From assembly GCA_013696535.1 (NCBI GenBank), contig JACCYI010000305.1, forward strand, positions 1 to 6,514: a DNA stretch of 6,514 nucleotides. The letters are read 5' to 3'. This DNA is from Solirubrobacterales bacterium (GTDB lineage: Bacteria > Actinomycetota > Thermoleophilia > Solirubrobacterales > Solirubrobacteraceae). Both the position numbers and the translations under genes were made by a program. The notes beneath the pieces were generated by a model, which saw only the letters and a program-made list of their open reading frames with translations, had not been told where the DNA came from and did not search any database. Shown in pieces: positions 1 to 5,087 of this stretch. Every line of letters starts with the position of its first letter. The first letter of the stretch is position 1.

Positions 1-77
1 ACGAGATCGTCCAAGCAGACCATCTGCACCTGCCGGGTCTCCTCACCCGACCGGACCGCGAACGCCGTAAGAGCCAT
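1..77 (-). CDS. 5' fragment of an unrecognised gene running off the left edge
   Basis: An ATG at 77-75 on the minus strand opens a frame with no stop to the window edge (25 codons plus one partial), starting MALTAFAVRS. A GGGAG Shine-Dalgarno-like sequence lies 9 nt upstream of the ATG, which supports translation from here. It is on the same strand as the glutathione S-transferase-like gene and starts 44 bp after that gene's stop, so the two could be co-transcribed. A later stretch containing the residues CLDDLV faintly resembles the opening of some insertion-sequence transposases, but the fragment is too short to assign. A plus-strand frame is also open across the same bases (3-125), so even the coding strand is not certain. 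Confidence 0.3.
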   Translation of the reverse strand, partial: MALTAFAVRSGEETRQVQMVCLDDL

Positions 78-121
78 CTCCACAGGCTCCCGGTCGCCCC
101 GGACGAAACTTCAACAAGCTC

Positions 122-901
122 CTAGAGGGTCACGTCAGGCACGAGCCGCGCGCCCACGCTGGTCGAGGCCTCCCGGAACCAGCTCGCCGGGAGCGTGCCC
201 TTCGGCACGTGACCGGGATACTCCGGGAAGTGCCTTCGCGCGAGAGCGCCGGCCGGTCGCCCGGCGATGAGCGGCTCGACATCACCCAAGGTGAGCAGCA
301 AGCGCACTCCGGCGCCGATCTGGAGGTCGGCCGCGTTGACGGCACTCCCGGCCAGCACCGAGTTGTCGATCCAGGCGTCGATCCGCGCAAGATGATGCGG
401 AAGGTTGACCAGGTCGGCGCGAATGTCGGGATCTGACGCGCCATGGATGCGGACCTCCGCGGCGGCCACACCGCCGGCTGCGAGCGCCGCCAGCCGGCGC
501 GGGACGGGCAGGCGGGCGCCTTCGGTGTAGGACATCATCGCGCCCGAGTCACGCTTGAGAGCCGCCCAGACGAGTCGGCGGGCGACGGGCTGGAGAACTT
601 CTTCGCCCCAGCGTGCCGCCTGCACCACCTCGGCGCGCATCAGCCGATCGCCGGGCAGTAGCGGCGGTTCTGGAACCAGCTCATCGAGTCGCCGGAGGAT
701 CGCCGCCGAGCCGGTCAGCTTCTCACCACTGTCGAACACGATGCCCGGCACCGTGCCCGCGCCGAATCGCCGGCGTTGCACGAAGTTGTGGGCGACGGGA
801 AGGAGGTCGACCCGCTCATACGGCAGGGCCTTCACCCTCAGAGCCCGTTCCACCGCCGCACAAGGGTGCGATCCCGGCACGACGTAGAGGGTCATGGTCA
901 T
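122..901 (-). CDS. glutathione S-transferase-like protein
   Basis: 259 residues from the ATG at 901-899; the ATG two codons later (895) is an alternative start. The N-terminal ~80 residues look like a thioredoxin fold: a beta strand TLYVVPG, then SHPC with Cys14 at the usual active-site position, a TVP cis-proline motif at residues 50-52 used for glutathione contact, and GSAAILRRLDEL at 64-75, matching the usual E/D-S-x-x-I segment but with Gly in place of the acid. The rest is an all-helical C-terminal domain with an SAVNAADLQIG stretch (186-196) that resembles the conserved GST N-capping box containing Asp192. The family conjugates or reduces substrates with glutathione or other low-molecular-weight thiols in the cytoplasm. 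Many actinobacteria lack glutathione, so the true thiol and substrate are unknown. The family call is fairly firm; the specific function is not. It is transcribed away from coaX from a 25-bp divergent gap. Confidence 0.75.
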   Translation of the reverse strand: MTMTLYVVPGSHPCAAVERALRVKALPYERVDLLPVAHNFVQRRRFGAGTVPGIVFDSGEKLTGSAAILRRLDELVPEPPLLPGDRLMRAEVVQAARWGEEVLQPVARRLVWAALKRDSGAMMSYTEGARLPVPRRLAALAAGGVAAAEVRIHGASDPDIRADLVNLPHHLARIDAWIDNSVLAGSAVNAADLQIGAGVRLLLTLGDVEPLIAGRPAGALARRHFPEYPGHVPKGTLPASWFREASTSVGARLVPDVTL

Positions 902-909
902 CGCGAGCG

Positions 910-917
910 AGCATACT
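910..917. promoter_or_regulatory. overlapping divergent -10-like elements between the GST-like gene and coaX
   Basis: The 25 bp between the two start codons contain, on the minus strand, TATGCT (915-910), 8 nt before the GST-like ATG at 901. On the plus strand they contain CATACT (912-917), 9 nt before the coaX ATG at 927. Both fit a sigma-70-type -10 hexamer placed so that transcription would begin at or within a few bases of the start codon. No good -35 hexamer is visible for either. The sequences are seen; promoter activity is inferred. Confidence 0.35.
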
Positions 918-926
918 TCCCGCCTG

Positions 927-1697
927 ATGCTGCTCGTCGTCGACGCAGGCAACACCCAGACGCACATCGGGACCTTCGAGGGTCCAGAGCTCACCCAGCA
1001 CTGGCGCTTCGCGACGGTGCGCGAATCCACGGCCGACGAGCTCGGTGCGGCACTTCGCAGCCTACTGAGCCTTCGCGAGCTCTCCTTCGAGGACATCGAC
1101 GCCTCGATCGTCTCCTCGACGGTTCCCGAGCTGCGGCCCGAGTGGACTCAGATGGCCTCACGCTACCTGGGCCACGAGATGCCGGTGGTGGGACCGGGAG
1201 TGCGGACGGGGATGCCGCTGCGCTACGACAACCCGCGCGAGATCGGCCCTGACCGTCTCGTGAACGCGGTCGCCGGCTATGAGCGCGTGGGAAGTGCGTG
1301 CGTGGTGGTCGATTTCGGAACGGCGGTCACCTTCGACGTGGTCTCCGAGAACGGGGAGTACGAGGGCGGGATCATCTTCCCAGGAGTCGAGATCTCGCTT
1401 GAAGCCCTGTCCGAGCGCGCCGCCGCACTGCCGAAGATCGATCTCGGCCGGCCGCGCGCCCTGGTCGGCAAGACCACCATCGATGCCATCCGCTCCGGCG
1501 TGGTCTACGGCTACGCGGCGATGGTAGACGGCATGATCGGCCGCCTGCGCGACGAGATGGGAGAGGAGACGGAGGCGATCGCCACGGGTGGCCTCGCCGC
1601 CTCCATCGTGCCCTACTGCGAGACGATCGACGACCTCGACGATCTGTTGACGCTGACGGGGCTGCGACTGATCTGGGAGCGCAGCCAGGGCTCGTGA
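927..1697 (+). CDS. coaX: type III pantothenate kinase
   Basis: Phosphorylates pantothenate with ATP to 4'-phosphopantothenate, the first committed step of coenzyme A synthesis, in the cytoplasm. From the ATG at 927 the protein is 256 residues, the usual length for CoaX. Visible ASKHA-fold family motifs are DAGNTQTHIG (6-15, phosphate binding), VSSTVPELRP (62-71), the catalytic-Asp segment GPDRLVNAVAGYE (107-119, Asp109), VVVDFGTAVTFDVV (126-139), GGIIFPG (147-153) and IATGG (218-222). An in-frame ATG at 894 would add 11 residues (MVIASEHTSRL). I prefer 927 because homologues begin directly with M-L-L-x-x-D-x-G-N-T and the upstream start would overlap the GST-like gene's start region. No strong ribosome binding site precedes 927, which fits a leaderless or near-leaderless mRNA. 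Type III enzymes are feedback-insensitive to CoA, unlike type I CoaA. Confidence 0.95.
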   Translation: MLLVVDAGNTQTHIGTFEGPELTQHWRFATVRESTADELGAALRSLLSLRELSFEDIDASIVSSTVPELRPEWTQMASRYLGHEMPVVGPGVRTGMPLRYDNPREIGPDRLVNAVAGYERVGSACVVVDFGTAVTFDVVSENGEYEGGIIFPGVEISLEALSERAAALPKIDLGRPRALVGKTTIDAIRSGVVYGYAAMVDGMIGRLRDEMGEETEAIATGGLAASIVPYCETIDDLDDLLTLTGLRLIWERSQGS

Positions 1698-1793
1698 TAG
1701 GTCAACCCGGCCGGGATCGAGAAAGTGGTGCAGGACGGTGCGAGGGGCACAACCTCCGGCGCGTCTGCTTCACCGGCAGGGTCGAGGTTCGAG

Positions 1794-1808
1794 AAGGCTC
1801 GTAGCCTT
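1794..1808. promoter_or_regulatory. inverted repeat overlapping a -10-like hexamer just before dus
   Basis: AAGGCT-CGT-AGCCTT is a perfect 6-bp inverted repeat with a 3-nt spacer, ending 6 nt before the GTG start at 1815. Its right half overlaps TAGCCT (1802-1807), which fits the TANNNT -10 pattern and sits 7 nt before the GTG, so transcription could start at the start codon itself. No convincing -35 is seen. The repeat could be an operator, a hairpin, or chance. It lies in the 117-bp coaX-dus gap, which otherwise holds only a CCCGGCCGGG palindrome (1706-1715) with no T-tract. Confidence 0.3.
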
Positions 1809-1814
1809 GACACC

Positions 1815-2810
1815 GTGCGCCACCTGACCGACCCCTGGCAGCTCGGACCCCTCACGGTTCCCAATCGGGTCGTGCTCGCCCCGCTCGCCGGGATCGGGAA
1901 CTGGTTCGTGCGTCTGCAGGCCAAGCGTTATGGCGCTGGACTCGCGTTCTCGGAGATGGTGTCGAGCTTCGCGATCCACTACGGCAACCACAAGACGCTC
2001 ACGGAGCTCCTCGTGGTTCACCCGGACGAGAAGCGAGCGGGACAGGGACCGGTGGCCATCCAGCTCTTCGGCCATGATCCGGACATCATGCGCAGCGCCG
2101 CCGCTGCGTCCGCGGCCGCCGGCGCGGACGTGATCGACCTGAACATGGGCTGCCCGGTGCCCAAGGTCGTCAAGACGGGCGCCGGCGCGGCGTTGCTGTC
2201 CGATCCGGACACCGCCGTCAGGGTGGCCCGGGCCGCAGCGGAGGGATCCGGCCTGCCCGTGACGGTTAAGCTGAGGGCCAGCCGGCGTCCGGGGCAGCGC
2301 GAGGGCGTCGATCTCGCGCGGCGTCTGGTGGAGGAAGCCGGAGTGGCGGGGCTCACCTTCCATCCGCGTTCCGCCGCGGTGCGGCACCAGGGAACGCCCG
2401 ACTACGACCTCGCCGCGGAGCTCGTGGCCGAGCTCTCGGTCCCGGTGATCGTGTCGGGCGGTCTGCACGACGCCGACCACGTTCGATGGGTGTTCCACTA
2501 CACAGGCGCGGCCGCAGTCATGCTGGCTCGCGGCGCCCTCGGCAATCCGTGGCTGTTCGCCCAGGTGCTCGGGACGTCCGACGGCGAGCCGACGCACGAG
2601 GAGATCCTGGTCGAGTGGGAGTGGGTCATGGATAGGGCGGCCGAGCATCTCGGGGCGGATCGAGCGGCGCGCTACCTACGCAAGTTCCATCCGTGGTACG
2701 CCGAACGTCTCGGCGTGCCCCGCGGGACGCAGGACGCACTTCAACGGGCTGCGACCCTCGCTGAACAGCGGGCGATCCTGACCGGGTTGCGGGTGCTGCA
2801 AGCGGCCTGA
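1815..2810 (+). CDS. dus: tRNA-dihydrouridine synthase (Dus family, DusB-like)
   Basis: FMN- and NADPH-dependent reduction of specific uridines in the tRNA D-loop. From the GTG at 1815 it is 331 residues, normal for Dus. It is a TIM barrel with the FMN-site opening VVLAPLAGIGN (19-29), the signature DLNMGCPVPKVVKTGAGAALL (108-128) with catalytic Cys113, TVKLR (150-154) with the flavin-contacting Lys152, FHPRS (182-186) holding the usual His and Arg, VIVSGGL (211-217) and VMLARGALGNPW (235-246) for the FMN phosphate. A small helical RNA-binding domain follows, including RYLRKFHPWY (286-295). The frame is open upstream to a GTG at 1725, but those 30 extra residues are low-complexity, and the homology-like sequence begins just after 1815, so 1815 is preferred. 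Several motifs differ from E. coli DusB (HGRT, NGDI, MIGRA), so which uridine it modifies is unclear. Gene order dus-greA-lysS is widespread in Firmicutes. Confidence 0.92.
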   Translation: MRHLTDPWQLGPLTVPNRVVLAPLAGIGNWFVRLQAKRYGAGLAFSEMVSSFAIHYGNHKTLTELLVVHPDEKRAGQGPVAIQLFGHDPDIMRSAAAASAAAGADVIDLNMGCPVPKVVKTGAGAALLSDPDTAVRVARAAAEGSGLPVTVKLRASRRPGQREGVDLARRLVEEAGVAGLTFHPRSAAVRHQGTPDYDLAAELVAELSVPVIVSGGLHDADHVRWVFHYTGAAAVMLARGALGNPWLFAQVLGTSDGEPTHEEILVEWEWVMDRAAEHLGADRAARYLRKFHPWYAERLGVPRGTQDALQRAATLAEQRAILTGLRVLQAA

Positions 2811-2821
2811 AGCCGCGCTGC

Positions 2822-2827
2822 TACCCT
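2822..2827 (+). promoter_or_regulatory. -10-like hexamer upstream of greA
   Basis: TACCCT, 12 nt past the dus stop, fits the TANNNT pattern. Transcription from it would start near 2834 and give a greA leader of about 64 nt that includes the hairpin and T-tract at 2836-2861. No -35 hexamer is evident, and dus-greA read-through is equally possible. A GCGGC/GCCGC inverted repeat (2802-2816) spans the dus stop just upstream. Confidence 0.25.
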
Positions 2828-2835
2828 CAGCGACC

Positions 2836-2861
2836 GCTCCGGCCTCCGTGCGGGAGTTTTT
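2836..2861 (+). terminator. candidate intrinsic terminator or attenuator in the dus-greA gap
   Basis: CTCCG (2837-2841) can pair with CGGGAG (2851-2856), with one bulged G and a G-T closing pair, around a 9-nt loop. Five T residues (2857-2861) follow at once, the only such T-tract I saw between genes. The stem is short and imperfect. It could end dus transcription or, if greA is transcribed from upstream, act as a leader attenuator. Confidence 0.35.
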
Positions 2862-2897
2862 CGTCGCACAACCGCATCGAGAAGGACGCCTCAAGAC

Positions 2898-3377
2898 ATG
2901 CAGAAGGACGTCATCCTCACCCCTGAAGGCCTCGAGAAGCTCAAGCGCGAGATCGAGCACCTGTCGACCGAGAAACGCCGTGAAGTCGCCCAGCGCATCA
3001 AGGAGGCGCGCGAGTTCGGCGACATCACGGAGAACTCGGAGTACGACGACGCCAAGAACGAACAGGCCATGCTCGAGTCGCGCATCGCCACGCTCGAGGA
3101 CAAGCTGCGCTCCGCTTCGGTGATCGACCAGTCAGAGCTGAACTCCGAAGTCGTGCGGGTCGGTTCGGTCGTGACGGTCTCCGACGAGAAGCGCGGCAGC
3201 TCGCAGACCTACAACATCGTGGGCTCGACCGAGGCCGATCCGAGCGAGAACAAGCTGTCCAACGAGTCACCCGTCGGCAAGGCGCTGCTGGGTCACAAGC
3301 ACGACGACACGGTTTCGGTCTCCCTCCCCAACGGCAACGTGCGCAAGCTCACGATCGTCAAGATCGACGTCGGTTAG
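2898..3377 (+). CDS. greA: transcription elongation factor GreA
   Basis: Rescues backtracked RNA polymerase by stimulating cleavage of the transcript 3' end through the secondary channel. 159 residues, the canonical length. The N-terminal coiled coil spans about residues 1-75. Its tip loop GDITENSEYD (41-50) carries Asp42 and Glu45, equivalent to the catalytic acidic pair D41/E44 of E. coli GreA. The C-terminal FKBP-like domain includes VVRVGSVVTV (85-94), YNIVGSTEADP (105-115), ISTESPIG-like LSNESPVGKALLG (120-132) and a strand ending in TIVKI (152-156). The start is set by a GAAGGA Shine-Dalgarno at 2881-2886, 11 nt before the ATG, and by the typical M-x-x-D/E-x-x-L-T-P-E-G opening. The stop is 15 bp before lysS, so they form an operon. 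All key residues are present and nothing looks degraded. Confidence 0.97.
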   Translation: MQKDVILTPEGLEKLKREIEHLSTEKRREVAQRIKEAREFGDITENSEYDDAKNEQAMLESRIATLEDKLRSASVIDQSELNSEVVRVGSVVTVSDEKRGSSQTYNIVGSTEADPSENKLSNESPVGKALLGHKHDDTVSVSLPNGNVRKLTIVKIDVG

Positions 3378-3392
3378 CACCCGCGAGGGCCG

Positions 3393-4853
3393 GTGGCGAC
3401 GCCCGAGGAGGAAACCGGTTCGGACCTGCTGGCGTCGCGCCGGCGCAAGCTCAACGCCCTCCGCGCCGACGGCGTCGATCCCTTTCCGCACGCTTACCCG
3501 GGCGTGGTCGCGATCGAGCTCGTAAAGGCCCCGCACGAGGCTCTGCCCGCCGGCGAGGACTCGGCGATGCGCACCCGGGTCGCAGGCCGCCTGGCGGCCC
3601 GCCGCGGTCAGGGCAAGGCCGCCTTTCTCGATCTCGTGGACCGCTCAGGGCGGATCCAGCTGCACGCCCAACGCGACGTCCTGGGCGAGCAGGCCTTCGA
3701 GCGCCTCTTGTCGCTGGATCTGGGGGATCTGCTGGGGGCCGACGGGTTGGTGTTCCGCTCGCGTCGCGGCGAGCTCTCGGTTCGGGTCGACGACTACGCG
3801 GTGCTCGCCAAATCGCTGCGACCGCCGCCCGAGAAGCATCACGGCCTCACCGACGTCGAGACGCGCTTGCGCCAGCGCGAGCTTGACCTGATGGCCAACG
3901 AGGACACGCGCGAGGCCTTTCTCCTGCGCGCCAGGGTCATCGGCGCGGTGCGCCGGTGGCTCGACGACCGAGGCTTCGTGGAAGTCGAGACTCCGATCCT
4001 GCAGCCAATGTACGGGGGCGCCTTGGCCCGCCCGTTCGTCACCCACCACAACTGGCTCGACCAGACGGTGTACCTCCGGATCGCAACCGAGCTCTACCTC
4101 AAACGACTGCTGGTCGGCGGGCTCGAGCGGGTCTATGAGCTCGGCAAGGATTTCCGCAACGAGGGCGCCTCCTTCAAGCACTCCCCCGAGTTCACGATGC
4201 TCGAGTGGTACGAGGCCTATGCCGATTATGACGTCATCGCCCGGGAGTGTGAGGAACTCGTCGCCCATGTGGCCGAGGTGGCGGATTATGAAGGGGACAT
4301 CGACTTCAAGCCGCCCTGGCGGCGCGAGACCCTGGCCGGCGCGATCCGTGACCGCACCGGCCTCGACGTGCTCGTCCATCGCGACGTCGGCCGCCTGCAG
4401 GCCGCAATGCGTGAGGCGGGGATGGAGGTTCCCGAAGAGGAGACCTGGGGCCAGCTCGTCGACTTCCTGCTCTCCAAGTACGTGGAGCCCGAGCTCGTGC
4501 AGCCGACGTTCCTCATGGACTATCCCGTGGAGCTCTCTCCCTTCGCCAAGGCCCATCGCTCCGAGCCGGGGCTCACCGAGCGCTGGGAGGTCTTCTGCTC
4601 GGGCATGGAGTTCGCCAACGCATTCTCAGAGCTCAACGACCCCGACGAGCAGCGCCGCCGCTTCGAGGAGCAGCGTGTGGCCGCCGCGGCCGGCGACGAG
4701 GAGACCCAGCCCTTCGACGAGGCGTTCCTCACCGCGCTCGAACACGGGATGCCGCCGACCGGCGGTATCGGAATCGGGATCGACCGTCTCGTCATGCTGC
4801 TCACCGGGAGGCGCTCGATCCGTGAGGTCGTGCTCTTCCCGGCGATGCGCTGA
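3393..4853 (+). CDS. lysS: lysyl-tRNA synthetase, class II
   Basis: Charges tRNA-Lys with lysine using ATP. 486 residues from a GTG, close to the usual 490-505. An N-terminal OB-fold anticodon-binding domain lies at about 60-145 (TRVAGRLAARRGQGKAAFLDL...). The class II catalytic core has motif 1 (GFVEVETPILQP, 194-205), the LysRS signature GGALARPFVTHHN (208-220), motif 2 (FRNEGASFKHSPEFTMLEWYEAYADY, 254-279, with Arg255 and Glu257), MEFANAFSELNDP (405-417) and motif 3 (GIGIGIDRLVML, 458-469, with the conserved Arg465), ending VLFPAMR. The start is set by the N-terminal length and by GAGGG at 3385-3389, though only 3 nt separate that from the GTG, so initiation may rely on coupling to greA termination 15 bp upstream. 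The class II fold and full motif set exclude a class I LysRS or the PoxA/EpmA truncated paralogue. Confidence 0.97.
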   Translation: MATPEEETGSDLLASRRRKLNALRADGVDPFPHAYPGVVAIELVKAPHEALPAGEDSAMRTRVAGRLAARRGQGKAAFLDLVDRSGRIQLHAQRDVLGEQAFERLLSLDLGDLLGADGLVFRSRRGELSVRVDDYAVLAKSLRPPPEKHHGLTDVETRLRQRELDLMANEDTREAFLLRARVIGAVRRWLDDRGFVEVETPILQPMYGGALARPFVTHHNWLDQTVYLRIATELYLKRLLVGGLERVYELGKDFRNEGASFKHSPEFTMLEWYEAYADYDVIARECEELVAHVAEVADYEGDIDFKPPWRRETLAGAIRDRTGLDVLVHRDVGRLQAAMREAGMEVPEEETWGQLVDFLLSKYVEPELVQPTFLMDYPVELSPFAKAHRSEPGLTERWEVFCSGMEFANAFSELNDPDEQRRRFEEQRVAAAAGDEETQPFDEAFLTALEHGMPPTGGIGIGIDRLVMLLTGRRSIREVVLFPAMR

Positions 4854-4863
4854 GGAGGCTCTG

Positions 4864-4896
4864 ATGGGGCACCGGGGCCGTCGACCCCGTTGGTAG
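4864..4896 (+). CDS. 10-codon mini-ORF behind a strong ribosome binding site
   Basis: Directly after the lysS stop, AGGAGG (4853-4858, sharing the A of the lysS TGA) sits 5 nt before an ATG that opens MGHRGRRPRW and a TAG stop. This is the best Shine-Dalgarno in the window. Terminating lysS ribosomes could reinitiate here. Four of ten residues are Arg. A CGGGG/CCCCG hairpin (4873-4889) lies inside it, and its stop codon overlaps the TAGACT hexamer. It could be a leader peptide or a remnant of a lost downstream gene start, or it could have no function. Confidence 0.25.
   Translation: MGHRGRRPRW
4873..4889 (+). other. short inverted repeat downstream of lysS
   Basis: CGGGG (4873-4877) and CCCCG (4885-4889) can form a 5-bp GC hairpin with a 7-nt loop, 20 nt past the lysS stop. 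No T-tract follows, so it is not a standard intrinsic terminator. Confidence 0.3.
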
Positions 4897-4899
4897 ACT
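4891..4899 (+). promoter_or_regulatory. extended -10 promoter candidate in the lysS-clpC gap
   Basis: TG-G-TAGACT (4891-4899) matches an extended -10 (TGn followed by a TANNNT hexamer), which can work without a good -35; none is seen. Transcription would start near 4905-4907, at the ATG of a 49-codon ORF, giving clpC a leader of about 183 nt. Other weak hexamers, TACGAT (4956-4961) and TACCCT (4986-4991), are alternative clpC promoters. No CtsR-like or HspR-like operator was recognised. Confidence 0.4.
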
Positions 4900-4904
4900 G
4901 ACCC

Positions 4905-5054
4905 ATGCTCGTTGATCGGACCCGGACACTCATCCATCTCGGCTCGCGAGCCGAATACGATGGAGAGGCCCGGGTCATCTTCCCGTACCCTCGACGTGCA
5001 GACTGGACCGTCCTCCACCGACCGACCCGGACCACCCATAGGACAGAGCGCTAG
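4905..5054 (+). CDS. hypothetical 49-residue ORF upstream of clpC
   Basis: ATG at 4905 to TAG at 5052-5054. It encodes 49 residues starting MLVDRTRTLIHLGSRAEYDG, basic and rich in Arg and Thr towards the C-terminus (TRTTHRTER). There is no Shine-Dalgarno, but the extended -10 ends 5 nt before the ATG, an arrangement that would give a leaderless mRNA. The protein resembles no family I know, and in particular is not Lsr2-like, although lsr2 occupies this slot in Mycobacterium. A short frame open by chance in GC-rich DNA is the main alternative. Confidence 0.25.
   Translation: MLVDRTRTLIHLGSRAEYDGEARVIFPYPRRADWTVLHRPTRTTHRTER
4939..4954. repeat. 16-bp perfect palindrome in the lysS-clpC gap
   Basis: TCGGCTCGCGAGCCGA is a perfect, spacer-free palindrome about 135 bp upstream of the clpC start and 40 bp downstream of the TAGACT hexamer. 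It could be a dimeric regulator's site or a chance GC-rich palindrome within the 49-codon ORF. It does not match the CtsR, HspR (HAIR) or ClgR patterns as I know them. Confidence 0.4.
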
Positions 5055-5087
5055 GGCCTGACTTAGCAGGAAGGATCTCCTCCCCAC

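Noticed and set aside
209..887. Several plus-strand frames opposite the GST-like gene
   Set aside because: Overlapping Arg/Ala-rich frames without motifs, whereas the minus strand encodes a coherent thioredoxin-fold plus helical protein.
1706..1715. CCCGGCCGGG palindrome after coaX as a terminator
   Set aside because: It has no loop and no T-tract, and a 10-bp GC palindrome is unremarkable at this base composition.
1725..1814. Upstream GTG start for dus adding 30 residues
   Set aside because: The extension is low-complexity (Gly/Ala/Ser-rich) and lacks a good ribosome site, and family-like sequence begins right after the GTG at 1815.
1770..2648. Long minus-strand open frame (292 codons) opposite dus
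   Set aside because: It lies opposite a clearly conserved gene, has no recognisable motif, and is the kind of long antisense frame that GC-rich codon usage produces.
3645..4556. Long minus-strand open frame (303 codons) opposite lysS
   Set aside because: Same reason: the plus strand shows the full set of class II LysRS motifs, and the antisense frame resembles no family.
4135..4896. Plus-strand frame of 253 codons overlapping the 3' half of lysS
   Set aside because: Ser/Arg/Pro-rich composition typical of an out-of-frame reading of GC-rich coding DNA. Only its last 10 codons, after the lysS stop, follow a real-looking ribosome site and are reported separately.
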